64,000 bases of DNA from Pedobacter sp. ISL-64 (GTDB lineage: Bacteria; Bacteroidota; Bacteroidia; Sphingobacteriales; Sphingobacteriaceae). The notes below the pieces were generated by a model. That model was not told the origin of the DNA and made no database searches. It saw nothing but the letters and a program-made list of their open reading frames with translations. Location: contig NZ_JAGGPU010000021.1 of the NCBI RefSeq assembly GCF_018613605.1, forward strand, positions 1-64,000. The letters are read 5' to 3'. This document shows positions 24,423-32,978 of this stretch, piece by piece. Each line of letters begins with the position of its first letter. The stretch's first letter is position 1. Position numbers and translations under genes: made by a program.

Positions 24423-25985
24423 TTGAAAAAGTTTCGCTTTCTAATTCTGCCCTTTATTTTGTTCATTTCTGCCTGTGGATGGTTTAAAAGCCCACCTGAG
24501 ATCGGGAAAGTGCTGTCTGAACATTTCAAGAATAAAATTTATAAAGATTTCGATACTGTAGCTTATGATAGCATTTTTGTAAAGACTTTGGATAGTCTTT
24601 CAGACAAATTTGTAAATCCGAAAACAATTAAAGGTTATTATGCCGATAATCATCGTCAGCCTGTGCTCGTTACCAGATTTTATATTAATGGAAACTTAGA
24701 TTCGCTGGTAAGCTATTTAAACGAAAGTAAGGTTCATGGCTTCAATCCGAAGATTTTTAAAGGAGATGAGATTAAAAGCTTATTAGATGAATTAACGGCA
24801 AACAAGTTTAAAAAGGTAGAGGAAAGTTATCCGGTTATAGCGAAACTAGAATTACTATCGGCCAATGCCTATTTAAATTATACAAACTATTTAAAATTTG
24901 GGGTAGTAAATCCCCGCAATATATTTTCGCGCTACTACATTAAAGTTAAACGTCCGGACAGCGCTGGGATGACCAATCTTTTGAATAGTGTAAGCCTATT
25001 GGACACACTCAGATCTGTTCAGCCCAAATCGGCTCAATATAAAGCTTTGCAGGCTGCATATTTGAATGCAGATGCAGAGGATGAGAAACGGATTTTACTG
25101 CTAAATATGGAGCGATTCCGTTGGAAAATGCCAGAGACTGGCGATAATTATGTGCAGGTAAATATCCCTGATTTTAGGTTAACCTGGCTGGATAAACAAG
25201 ATACGGTAATTACAATGAAAGTTTGCGTTGGTGGGAGGCGGGAAAACGGTTACGAAGAGAAGCTTAAGGCCTTTGCAAAATCAGGCAATTTGGATGATAA
25301 ACCGAAGAACCATGAGACACCTTTATTGTTCAGTAAAATCAATTCCATTCAGGCCAATCCAATCTGGAATATTCCGGTAAGTATTGCGCAAAGTGAGATC
25401 TATTGGATGGCCAGAAAAGATCCTTTTTATTTGTCGAACAGTAACATCAAAGTTTACTATAAAGATAAGCTGATTGGTGAGCCTGATACCATCAATTGGA
25501 ATAGGTATTCGCGTGATAAATTACCCTTTAAATTTAAACAAGGATCTGGCGGTGGAAACGCTTTAGGAAAGTTCAAATTCATCTTCGATAATAGCTCGAG
25601 TATTTACCTACACGATACCAATAATAAGAACGGATTTAACCTGACCAACCGGGCTATAAGTCATGGTTGCGTACGTATCGAAAAACCATTAGAATTTGCC
25701 GAACTTTTGGTTAAAGATACTTATACTTATGATAAACTTAGGGCTGAAGTAGATTTGCCGCCGATTGATAGTACACATGTAAAATGGTATAAAAAACGCA
25801 TGGCCCAAAAGGCAGATACCACCAGAGCATTTCAATTAAAACCAGCTTGGTTTGCCCCAAAGAAAAATGTTCCATTAATTATCACCTACATTACGGCCTG
25901 GTCGCAAAACGATAAGATTGAATACAGACCTGATGTTTACGGTATGGACGAAAAACTTTGGGCTGCGATGAAGAAATTCAGGTAG
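24423..25985 (+). CDS. L,D-transpeptidase lipoprotein (YcbB-like)
   Basis: A 520-residue protein. The N-terminal lipoprotein signal has lipobox FISAC with the lipidated Cys at 18. An N-terminal scaffold domain follows, then the YkuD catalytic domain (about 250-450) with 'PIWNIPVSIA', 'YLHDTNNKNGFNL' and the active-site run ISHGCVRIEKP (C416). These enzymes make 3-3 crosslinks in peptidoglycan or attach proteins to it. The large size fits the YcbB/LdtD group. The start codon is TTG: an in-frame TAA lies 15 bases upstream and no ATG precedes the signal peptide. Confidence 0.92.
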   Translation: MKKFRFLILPFILFISACGWFKSPPEIGKVLSEHFKNKIYKDFDTVAYDSIFVKTLDSLSDKFVNPKTIKGYYADNHRQPVLVTRFYINGNLDSLVSYLNESKVHGFNPKIFKGDEIKSLLDELTANKFKKVEESYPVIAKLELLSANAYLNYTNYLKFGVVNPRNIFSRYYIKVKRPDSAGMTNLLNSVSLLDTLRSVQPKSAQYKALQAAYLNADAEDEKRILLLNMERFRWKMPETGDNYVQVNIPDFRLTWLDKQDTVITMKVCVGGRRENGYEEKLKAFAKSGNLDDKPKNHETPLLFSKINSIQANPIWNIPVSIAQSEIYWMARKDPFYLSNSNIKVYYKDKLIGEPDTINWNRYSRDKLPFKFKQGSGGGNALGKFKFIFDNSSSIYLHDTNNKNGFNLTNRAISHGCVRIEKPLEFAELLVKDTYTYDKLRAEVDLPPIDSTHVKWYKKRMAQKADTTRAFQLKPAWFAPKKNVPLIITYITAWSQNDKIEYRPDVYGMDEKLWAAMKKFR

Positions 25986-26198
25986 AATTTAATCAATAGT
26001 TTAGCGCTTGCAGTTGTAAATAATGTTAAGGTTTCCCCTAACAGCAGCACAGCTATTTAATCATTTTCCTGAAGGTAAAGCAGCAGATACTGGCATTGTC
26101 ATCTTAATTTCGTTGACAAAGAAAAAATTGAAAAGGTAATTTTTGTGTGTTTCGAAAATGAAAATTATGAACGCTACCTACAAAAGTCAATGAATTAA
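25986..26198 (+). pseudogene. Decayed macrodomain (ADP-ribose-binding) protein
   Basis: The 'gap' before kptA encodes pieces of a macrodomain in shifting frames. 'INSLALAVVNNVKVSPNSST' begins right after the transpeptidase stop, then 'NHFPEGKAAD', then 'NFVDKEKIEKVIFVCFENEN' and YERYLQKSMN, ending at TAA 26196-26198. Together these match the second half of an O-acetyl-ADP-ribose deacetylase-type macrodomain (...NSLxLAxxNN...FPxISTGxYxFPxxxAA...I...V.FVCFdxENY..Y). At least two frameshifts and the loss of the N-terminal half make it non-functional. Its place before kptA is notable because both handle ADP-ribose-type compounds. Confidence 0.72.
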
Positions 26199-26211
26199 TA
26201 TTAAGATCATC

Positions 26212-26754
26212 ATGGACAATAAAATAACCAAAGGAATCAGTAAGCTGCTAAGTTATATTTTGAGACATTCGCCAGAAACCATAGGCTTAAAGCTCGATGA
26301 AAATGGCTGGGCTGATGTAAATGAACTGATTACCAAATTCGACCTCTATGATAAGAGAATAGATTTTGAACAACTTGAATTCATCGTTGAAAATAACGAT
26401 AAAAAGAGATTTGCCTTCAATGATGATAAAACTAGAATAAGGGCAAGCCAAGGACATTCTATTGCTGTTGAATTAAACTTAAATCAAGCCGAACCCTTAG
26501 CATACCTGTATCATGGTACAGTTGAAAAGTTCCTGTCGGATATTAAATCGCAGGGACTTCAAAAAATGACCCGGCAGCATGTGCATTTAAGTGCCGATAG
26601 AGAAACGGCCAATAAAGTAGGTGGCAGGAGGGGAAAACCGGTTATCCTCACCATTAATAGTAGAGAGATGCACAGGGCAGGCTATAAATTTTATTTATCA
26701 GCTAACAATGTGTGGCTTACAGATGTTGTGCCCGTTGAATATATAACTTTTTAA
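26212..26754 (+). CDS. kptA: RNA 2'-phosphotransferase (Tpt1/KptA)
   Basis: A 180-residue protein. Seen: 'SKLLSYILRHSPETIGLKLDENGWADVNELI' (about 10-40, N-terminal winged helix with the conserved R-H pair), 'RIRASQGHS' near 77-85, and the ART-like C-domain 'YLYHGTVEKFLSDIKSQGL' with 'HVHLSADRETANKVGGRRG'. Tpt1 moves an internal RNA 2'-phosphate to NAD+, giving ADP-ribose 1'',2''-cyclic phosphate. Its bacterial role is unclear; RNA repair or ADP-ribosylation of RNA ends are proposed. It is in a tight pair with the metallophosphatase (1-base gap). Confidence 0.94.
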   Translation: MDNKITKGISKLLSYILRHSPETIGLKLDENGWADVNELITKFDLYDKRIDFEQLEFIVENNDKKRFAFNDDKTRIRASQGHSIAVELNLNQAEPLAYLYHGTVEKFLSDIKSQGLQKMTRQHVHLSADRETANKVGGRRGKPVILTINSREMHRAGYKFYLSANNVWLTDVVPVEYITF

Positions 26755-26755
26755 C

Positions 26756-27487
26756 ATGGGCAGAACATTAGTAATAGGTGATATACACGGAGGATTAAAA
26801 GGTTTAACTCAGCTATTCGAGCGTGCAGAAGTAACAAAAGATGACAAACTGATTTTCCTTGGCGATTATGTGGATGGATGGAGTGAATCGGCGCAGGTAA
26901 TCAATTACCTGATACAATTAGAAGAAAACCAGCAGTGCATTTTTATCAAAGGAAATCACGATGCCTGGTGTATCGATTGGTTAGAAAAAGATATTGTAGA
27001 TGATGTTTGGTTTGTTCATGGTGGTAAATTAACCATCGAAAGCTACCAAAACATGCCTGATTCAGTGAGGCAAAAACATTTAAATTTCTTTGAGCACATG
27101 AAAGACTACTACGTGGATGAGCAGAACAATCTCTTTATCCACGCGGGTTTTTCTTCTATGCACGGTCCTGAGAAAGAACGTTATTCTTCCAATTATTCGT
27201 GGGATAGAACGCTTTGGGAAATGGCCCTGACTATGGATAAGAGGATCAAAAAAGATTCAGCGATTTATCCGAAACGTTTATTGCTTTATCACGAAATCTA
27301 CATTGGCCATACCCCAACGCTCTATTATAACATGAACGTGCCCATGCAGGGTTGTAACGTTTGGAATATTGATACTGGTGCTGCATTTACTGGGAAATTG
27401 ACCTGCCTGGATATCGAAACAAAAGAATTTTGGCAAAGCGATACCTTGCAAAGCTTGTACCCAACCGAAAAAGGAAGATGTAAATAG
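26756..27487 (+). CDS. Metallophosphatase (PPP/ApaH-like)
   Basis: A 243-residue calcineurin-like phosphatase with all metal motifs: GDIHGG at 8-13, LGDYVDGW near 37-44, KGNHDAWC near 62-69, FVHGG and FIHAGF, and the late His in YIGHTP. PPP-type members act on phosphoproteins, bis(5'-nucleosyl) tetraphosphate or RNA ends. Translational coupling to kptA suggests it works on the product or substrate of that enzyme, such as a 2'-phosphate or the cyclic-phosphate ADP-ribose; this is inference. Confidence 0.9.
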   Translation: MGRTLVIGDIHGGLKGLTQLFERAEVTKDDKLIFLGDYVDGWSESAQVINYLIQLEENQQCIFIKGNHDAWCIDWLEKDIVDDVWFVHGGKLTIESYQNMPDSVRQKHLNFFEHMKDYYVDEQNNLFIHAGFSSMHGPEKERYSSNYSWDRTLWEMALTMDKRIKKDSAIYPKRLLLYHEIYIGHTPTLYYNMNVPMQGCNVWNIDTGAAFTGKLTCLDIETKEFWQSDTLQSLYPTEKGRCK

Positions 27488-27718
27488 TTAAGTTATTGAT
27501 CGATTATTCTCTTGCTGAAATTAGAGAAAGGCTAAAGAATAGTTAACTTCGCCAAGTTTTTGGAGTGGTATCATTAATATGGAATTGTCATCCTGTCCAA
27601 AGGACTCCTACGGAGGGCCGTCCGATAAAAGGCGGGACAAGTAGTCGAAGGAGCATAATAAAGCGTTCGACGTGCTCAACGTGGCAGATTTAGATTTATT
27701 TATGATACACCTCATTTA
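27488..27718. repeat. Intergenic repeat region
   Basis: 231 bases with GTCATCCTGTCCAAAGGACT and 'AGGCGGGACAAGTAGTCGAAGG', strings of the type seen in other Bacteroidota intergenic repeats. There are short inverted parts (CCTACGGAGG). No gene. Confidence 0.4.
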
Positions 27719-28135
27719 ATGAAAGATACAATGCAGCAAAACCCCACATTTAACCATCAAGCCGATATCGTAAATAGTGCCATTAGGTTTATAAACGCAT
27801 GGTTTAAGCAATCTAAGTCTATTACCATTGAACTGAATGATTTTTTTATTCTTCCTGGTAATAAAATTATTGGAAAAGATGTAATTGTTGGTCGTTTGAA
27901 AGGTATCTTCGGTAAATCTGATGAATATGTTGGTGGCAGATACGATATTATTGATGTTAATTTCGAGCTTTTGAATGATGATAAGGGTATGGGCTTTGTT
28001 GAAGGGGTTGCAGGTTATAGAGATGTTATTCAAAAACAATCAAAAATTGTAAGCGGACCTTTTAAACTGTATTTCGCATTGCAAAACGGTGGCTGGAAAA
28101 TTGTAAATATCGAATTTCCGGGTTTTAGTTATTAA
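27719..28135 (+). CDS. NTF2/SnoaL-like protein
   Basis: A 138-residue protein with the length and pattern of the NTF2-like cone fold: a helical N-terminus ('ADIVNSAIRFINAWFKQ'), then alternating strands, ending 'KLYFALQNGGWKIVNIEFPGF', which is the typical last strands of SnoaL/DUF4440 proteins. No catalytic residues can be assigned. An ATG four codons further in (27731) is an alternative start. It is a single gene between repeats and the BatA-like gene. Confidence 0.6.
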   Translation: MKDTMQQNPTFNHQADIVNSAIRFINAWFKQSKSITIELNDFFILPGNKIIGKDVIVGRLKGIFGKSDEYVGGRYDIIDVNFELLNDDKGMGFVEGVAGYRDVIQKQSKIVSGPFKLYFALQNGGWKIVNIEFPGFSY

Positions 28136-28180
28136 AACGACTTTATTACAATAGTAATTCGCCACTTTCCATAATTTTTC

Positions 28181-28188
28181 TATCTTTG
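28181..28188 (+). promoter_or_regulatory. -7 box directly before the BatA-like gene
   Basis: TATCTTTG fits TAnnTTTG and ends only 8 bases before the ATG at 28196. If used, the transcript would be leaderless or nearly so. A -33 element is not clear. Confidence 0.45.
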
Positions 28189-28195
28189 GTTTTTA

Positions 28196-30235
28196 ATGAA
28201 TTTCCTTTATCCGGGCTTTCTTTTTGCACTAATATCGGTTGCCATCCCGGTTATCATTCATTTATTCAATTTCAGGAAGTTTAAGAAGGTTTATTTTTCT
28301 AATGTTCAGCTTTTAAAAGAAGTAGAACAGCAAAATTCTTCTAAAGAAAAACTTAAAAACCTGCTTATTCTGTTGTCACGGATTTTGGCAATCGTCTTTT
28401 TGGTCTTGGCATTTGCCCAGCCTTATATTCCAGCGCACAACCAAAAAACAACTGCTTTAAACAATGTAGTAAGCATTTATATCGATAATTCTTACAGCAT
28501 GGAAGCCATTAATAAAGATGGCAACCTGCTTGATGAAGCCAAGCGGAAGGCAAAAGAACTGGTAAAAGGTTTTGGAATGAACGATCGTTTTCAACTCCTG
28601 ACCAATAATTTCGAAGGAAAACACCAACGATTGTTAAACGAGGAAGAGTTTTTAAAAGCATTAGATGATGTTAAGATCTCTGCAGCAAACCGTAATCTCC
28701 AACAGATACTAAACCGGCAGGGGAATGTTTTAACGGGTTCTGCAAATAAGTATAGCTTTCTGATCTCCGATTTTCAAAAAAATATCTCCACCACCAATAA
28801 ACTCGATACAAAAGCAGATATTCAATATTCATTTTTGAAACTGAATGCCAATACGCTTCCGAATGTTGCAATAGATAGCGTTTGGGCGCTTTCGCCAAAT
28901 CATCAGCCGGGAGCAAATGAGCGGTTGGTTGTACAGTTGAAAAATTACTCTGAAGAGGAAGCGAAAAATATCCCTTTAAAGCTCAGCATCAACAACCAAC
29001 AGAAAGGTTTGGGTGCTGTAACGATCCCTGCAGGTAAAACGGTTAAAGATACCCTGAATTTCTCTGGACTGAACGCAGGATGGCAAAAAGGTTTAATCAG
29101 TATTAAAGATTTTCCGGTAACCTTTGATGATACACTTTCCTTCAGTTTTAAGGTAGATGAAAGTTTTCCTGTTCTGAGTATTAACGGAGCCAATACGGGC
29201 AATTACATTAAAGCACTGTTTGCTGCCGATCGTTATTATAAACTCACCGAGAATGCCGAAAGCAATGTGAATTATAGCAGTTTTGCCAGTTACGGCCTGA
29301 TTGTGTTGAACGGTTTGAAAAATCCATCAACAGGATTGGCACAACAGCTAAAAACCTACCTGAATGCAGGTGGTACGGTGGTGCTTTTTCCTGATTTAGA
29401 TGCCAATATTCAAACTTATAACTCATTTTTAAGCGGATTGTCGCTTCCTGCCATTCAAGGTTTAAATACCACACCAAGCAAGGTTGATCAGATTGATCTG
29501 CAAAACCCCATTTTCAGGACTGTTTTTGAGGAAATCCCTAAAAATCTTGATCTTCCAACAGTTTCCCGCTATTATTCTTTTGTAGAGAAAAATACTTCCA
29601 ATAAAGAAGATGTTATGTTATTGCCTGGCAGAAAACCATTTTTCTCAAAGTATGGTGTAGGTAACGGGCAGGTGTATTTATCTGCTTCAGGGCTTAATAC
29701 AAGTGACGGGAATTTAGCCCGTCATCCGGTTTTTGTGCCACTGATTTATCGTTTGGCATTGAGTGGAGGAAACGAAACACCTTTATATTACAACCTCGGT
29801 AATGATAATGCCTTGGCGGGTAAAAAGATTACGCTGGGTAAAAACCAAAGCTTAAAAATTACTGCGGATGGTTTTGAGGCGATTCCAGAAATCCGTCAGG
29901 CAAATGGGAAAACGTTGATTTACATTGCCGATCAGATAAAAAATGCAGGCTTTTATAACCTGAAACTTGCAGATTCGCTACTTGCTGTTTATAGTTTCAA
30001 CAATGGCCGAACAGAATCTGATATGCACTATTTAAGCAAAATAGAACTCGATCAGTTAGCTGGTAAAAGTAACCTGAAAATATTCGATACCGATAAAGAT
30101 GCCGTTAAATTAATTGCCGGCACTAATAAAATCGGGCAGACTTTATGGAAACTTTGTCTAATTTTGTCGCTGATTTTTATTGCAGCAGAAATTTTGCTCA
30201 TCCGATTTTTTAACAACACAAAAAAAACAATATGA
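28196..30235 (+). CDS. BatA-domain membrane protein (aerotolerance/VWA type)
   Basis: A 679-residue protein. The N-terminal BatA domain has two transmembrane segments ('MNFLYPGFLFALISVAIPVIIHLFNFRKFKKVYFSNVQLL' and 'LLILLSRILAIVFLVLAFAQPY'). A VWA-like domain has a MIDAS-type DxSxS (DNSYS near 98-102). A long periplasmic beta-rich region follows, with a final helix near 650-672. Bat proteins were linked to oxygen tolerance in Bacteroides; the precise role is unknown. The stop overlaps the next start by 4 bases (ATGA), so the two products are made together. Confidence 0.85.
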   Translation: MNFLYPGFLFALISVAIPVIIHLFNFRKFKKVYFSNVQLLKEVEQQNSSKEKLKNLLILLSRILAIVFLVLAFAQPYIPAHNQKTTALNNVVSIYIDNSYSMEAINKDGNLLDEAKRKAKELVKGFGMNDRFQLLTNNFEGKHQRLLNEEEFLKALDDVKISAANRNLQQILNRQGNVLTGSANKYSFLISDFQKNISTTNKLDTKADIQYSFLKLNANTLPNVAIDSVWALSPNHQPGANERLVVQLKNYSEEEAKNIPLKLSINNQQKGLGAVTIPAGKTVKDTLNFSGLNAGWQKGLISIKDFPVTFDDTLSFSFKVDESFPVLSINGANTGNYIKALFAADRYYKLTENAESNVNYSSFASYGLIVLNGLKNPSTGLAQQLKTYLNAGGTVVLFPDLDANIQTYNSFLSGLSLPAIQGLNTTPSKVDQIDLQNPIFRTVFEEIPKNLDLPTVSRYYSFVEKNTSNKEDVMLLPGRKPFFSKYGVGNGQVYLSASGLNTSDGNLARHPVFVPLIYRLALSGGNETPLYYNLGNDNALAGKKITLGKNQSLKITADGFEAIPEIRQANGKTLIYIADQIKNAGFYNLKLADSLLAVYSFNNGRTESDMHYLSKIELDQLAGKSNLKIFDTDKDAVKLIAGTNKIGQTLWKLCLILSLIFIAAEILLIRFFNNTKKTI

Positions 30236-31488
30236 ATCTCCTGGTTAAAAATGTAGCCATTGCCGATCCGCAAAGTAAATTCAATAATCAACAATGCGAT
30301 GTTCGGGTAGAAAATGGCAAAATTAAAAACATAGGTAAATTAACTGCCGATAAAAACGAAACTGTTTTTGATGCTCAGGGTGCTTTCTTAACGCCAGGTT
30401 TTTTCGATCTAAACTGCGTAGCTGGCGATCCTGGTTTCGAAACCAAGGAAGATATTCAAACATTAACCGCAACCGCAAAAGCTGGAGGTTTTACAGGCTT
30501 AGCTTTATTGCCGCAAACCAGTCCGGTTGTGCAGTCAAAATCTCAGGTAGAATACATTATCAATAGGGCCAAAAACAATTTGGTTGATGTGTTGCCAGTT
30601 GGTGCCATAAGTCAGAACCGCGAAGCAAAGGAGCTTGCCGAACTGTTCGATATGCAGCAGGCAGGTGCGGTAGCTTTTTCAGATGGCGATAAGGCCTTGC
30701 AAGACGATGGTTTTATGAGCCGCGCATTACAATATGCAAAAGGTTTTGATGCACTATTAATGGTTTATCCTGAAAATAAATCCATAGCTGGCAAATCGCA
30801 GATTAACGAGAGCAAAAACTCTGTGCTGTTGGGCATGAAAGGTTTACCCGCATTGGCTGAAGAAATGCATATTGCGCGCGATATTTTCCTGGCAGCTTAT
30901 AATGAAACCAAAATCCACATCAGCAATATTTCAACTGCAGGTTCTGTAGCTTTGATTCGTAAAGCAAAAAAAGATGGCGTTCAGGTTTCGTGCGATGTAA
31001 CCGCGCATCACCTGGTGTTTACAGAAGAACTTTTAAGTGATTTTGATAGCAACTATAAGGTTAAGCCGCCCTTGCGTGGAAAAGCAGATGTAAAGGCGCT
31101 AATTGCCGGTTTAAAAGATGGAACCATCGATGCCATTACTTCCCAGCACCGTCCGGAAGAAATCGAATTTAAAAATGTAGAGTTCGAAATTGCGCACTAC
31201 GGCATCATCGCTTTACAAACCGTATTACCACTATTATTAAAGGCTGGATTGGATATTGCTTTAATTGTAGAGAAATTGGTCATTAATCCACGTAAATTAT
31301 TAAATTTAGCTATTCCGGTAATCGAAGAAGGTGCTGAAGCCAACTTTACGGTTTTAAACACTGCAGAAAAATGGCTGTATAATGCGGCCAGTAACTATTC
31401 AAAATCGGCAAACAGTCCATTGTTGGGTACTGAGCTTACCGGGAAAGTAAAATTGGTTTATAATAATAATCAGTACTGGGAGAGTTAG
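30232..31488 (+). CDS. Dihydroorotase-like amidohydrolase lacking metal ligands
   Basis: A 418-residue class I dihydroorotase homologue. The fold landmarks are there ('FLTPGFFDLN', 'GDPGFETKEDIQTLTATAKAGGFTGL', 'VSCDVTAHHLVFTEELL', 'NPRKLLNL'). But the DxHxH metal motif is DLNCV (N61, V63 replace both His), and the later catalytic Asp motif (TDHAPH in active enzymes) reads TSQHRPEE. So it is probably not an active dihydroorotase, similar to known non-catalytic PyrC-like proteins. Its true role is unknown; translational coupling to the BatA-like gene is a common Bacteroidota arrangement. Confidence 0.88.
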   Translation: MNLLVKNVAIADPQSKFNNQQCDVRVENGKIKNIGKLTADKNETVFDAQGAFLTPGFFDLNCVAGDPGFETKEDIQTLTATAKAGGFTGLALLPQTSPVVQSKSQVEYIINRAKNNLVDVLPVGAISQNREAKELAELFDMQQAGAVAFSDGDKALQDDGFMSRALQYAKGFDALLMVYPENKSIAGKSQINESKNSVLLGMKGLPALAEEMHIARDIFLAAYNETKIHISNISTAGSVALIRKAKKDGVQVSCDVTAHHLVFTEELLSDFDSNYKVKPPLRGKADVKALIAGLKDGTIDAITSQHRPEEIEFKNVEFEIAHYGIIALQTVLPLLLKAGLDIALIVEKLVINPRKLLNLAIPVIEEGAEANFTVLNTAEKWLYNAASNYSKSANSPLLGTELTGKVKLVYNNNQYWES

Positions 31489-31507
31489 TTGAAAATAACT
31501 TATATAG

Positions 31508-31528
31508 ATGCTGAAATAAATTCAGCAT
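31508..31528. repeat. Small hairpin after the dihydroorotase-like gene
   Basis: ATGCTGAA (31508-31515) and TTCAGCAT (31521-31528) form an 8-bp stem with a 5-base loop. The adjoining TTCAGCATGACGA also occurs near 15190, so it belongs to a dispersed repeat family. Confidence 0.6.
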
Positions 31529-31578
31529 GACGATCAATATAATGATCTTACAATCCTTAAATCCAAAAAATCTTAATC

Positions 31579-32247
31579 ATGGATAATAGAGTAAAAAAAG
31601 CGCTTAGCGCCACCATTAATAAATATGCTGAGGTTTCAGCTACCAATGTAGACGGTTTTGAAACTGAATTGTTAGCTGCTTTTGAGCTTGATGTTAACTT
31701 TTTAGATAAAGCAACTGCTTTTGATGCCGTTTTCGATTCTTACCCGAAATTTGAAGAATTACGCGAAGTATTTTTCGATTTATTAATGGTGAATTTCTTT
31801 AGCAGTGACGTACAGAAACTGGAAGACGACTATTTAGAAAGTGATGAATGGGCGAACATCGAAGAAGAAACCATAGATAGAGGAACAGAATTGTTAAACC
31901 TTCTGCTTTACATTAAAGAGTGTAAGGATGAAGATTTAGATCCTGAATTGGGCGATTTCCTGAAAGAATTTTTATTGGTAGAAGACGATGAGTTTCAGGA
32001 TGAATTTGAGATTTACGAAGAACTGATCAGTAATCAACAATTAGCAGAAACCAGTGTAGAAGAGATTTGTAAAACAGCTGCAAATTTAAATATCAGTGAA
32101 GAAATGCAAGAATTGTTTGTTCCATTTATGACTTTTTTCCTCGATGTTGAGGGAAGTGCAGAAACAACGAAAGAAATAATTCAGTATAGCAGTAACAAAT
32201 CGTTCGATTCTGCTACTTATATATTAATTACAACAATTAATAATTAA
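31579..32247 (+). CDS. Acidic protein of unknown function
   Basis: A 222-residue cytoplasmic protein, strongly acidic ('EDDYLESDEWANIEEETIDRG', 'LVEDDEFQDEFEIYEEL') and mostly helical. No signal peptide, transmembrane segment or known motif. It precedes the DUF4199 gene by 11 bases, probably as one unit. I do not recognise the family. Confidence 0.65.
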   Translation: MDNRVKKALSATINKYAEVSATNVDGFETELLAAFELDVNFLDKATAFDAVFDSYPKFEELREVFFDLLMVNFFSSDVQKLEDDYLESDEWANIEEETIDRGTELLNLLLYIKECKDEDLDPELGDFLKEFLLVEDDEFQDEFEIYEELISNQQLAETSVEEICKTAANLNISEEMQELFVPFMTFFLDVEGSAETTKEIIQYSSNKSFDSATYILITTINN

Positions 32248-32258
32248 ATTAACTTATC

Positions 32259-32795
32259 ATGGAACAACAATTACTTCAAGAAGAAAAGAAGCCAAATGCG
32301 TTGGCATTTAAAGTTGCAATAAGCTTTGCCGTTTATTCGATTGTTTTAATTTTTATTCTGAAATTTTTAGGCATCGATTCGGTAGATCCTGATTTACCAA
32401 TAGCAGAAAAAGTCATTGCGATGGTTTTATCTTATGGAGTTTTTATCCTGGCAATATTTTATACTCAGGTGACTTATAGAAAGATGCTTGGTGGTTATAT
32501 TACCTATGCTAAAGCTTTTTCTACAGGATTTAAAGTAGCTGCCTATGCAGGATTATTTGTAGGATTGCTGTTTATTTTATATTATAAAGTTCTAGATCCT
32601 TCAGCTTTGGATAGAGTAGCTGATTCAGCCATTGAAAAAGCGAACGGCAATGAGCAACAAATTAAAGGAATAGAAATGATGCGTGGTTACATGTGGGCCT
32701 TTACAGCATTTGGAGCTGCGATTGTTTACACCATACTAGGTTTGATAATCAGTCTGATTACAGCTGCAATAGTTAAAAAAGAGCCTAGTTTATAA
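32259..32795 (+). CDS. DUF4199 membrane protein
   Basis: A 178-residue protein with four transmembrane segments (about 17-38, 52-72, 89-108 and 146-170) and the family pattern 'TYRKMLGGYITYAKAFSTGF' between helices 2 and 3. DUF4199 proteins are common in Bacteroidota, often near glycosyltransferases and dihydroorotase-like genes as here; the function is not known. Confidence 0.85.
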   Translation: MEQQLLQEEKKPNALAFKVAISFAVYSIVLIFILKFLGIDSVDPDLPIAEKVIAMVLSYGVFILAIFYTQVTYRKMLGGYITYAKAFSTGFKVAAYAGLFVGLLFILYYKVLDPSALDRVADSAIEKANGNEQQIKGIEMMRGYMWAFTAFGAAIVYTILGLIISLITAAIVKKEPSL

Positions 32796-32885
32796 GCTGC
32801 TTAAGACAAGAATTAAATATCAAAAATTTTGAACGTGCAGGTTTTATCATTTAATTTGATGAAATTTGCACGTTTTACTTTAAAC

Positions 32886-32967
32886 AAACCTCGCAGGTTT
32901 TTAAACGGCGTAGCCCTCAATGAGGCAACGGAAAACGTAGATACCCCGAATTAAACCTGCGAGGTTT
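32886..32967. repeat. 15-bp inverted repeat pair
   Basis: AAACCTCGCAGGTTT (32886-32900) is the exact reverse complement of 32953-32967, with 52 bases between. Each arm is itself nearly palindromic. It lies just before the glycosyltransferase start (32979), so it would form a long hairpin in the mRNA or at the end of the DUF4199 transcript. Confidence 0.85.
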
Positions 32968-32978
32968 ATGCTTAAAAA

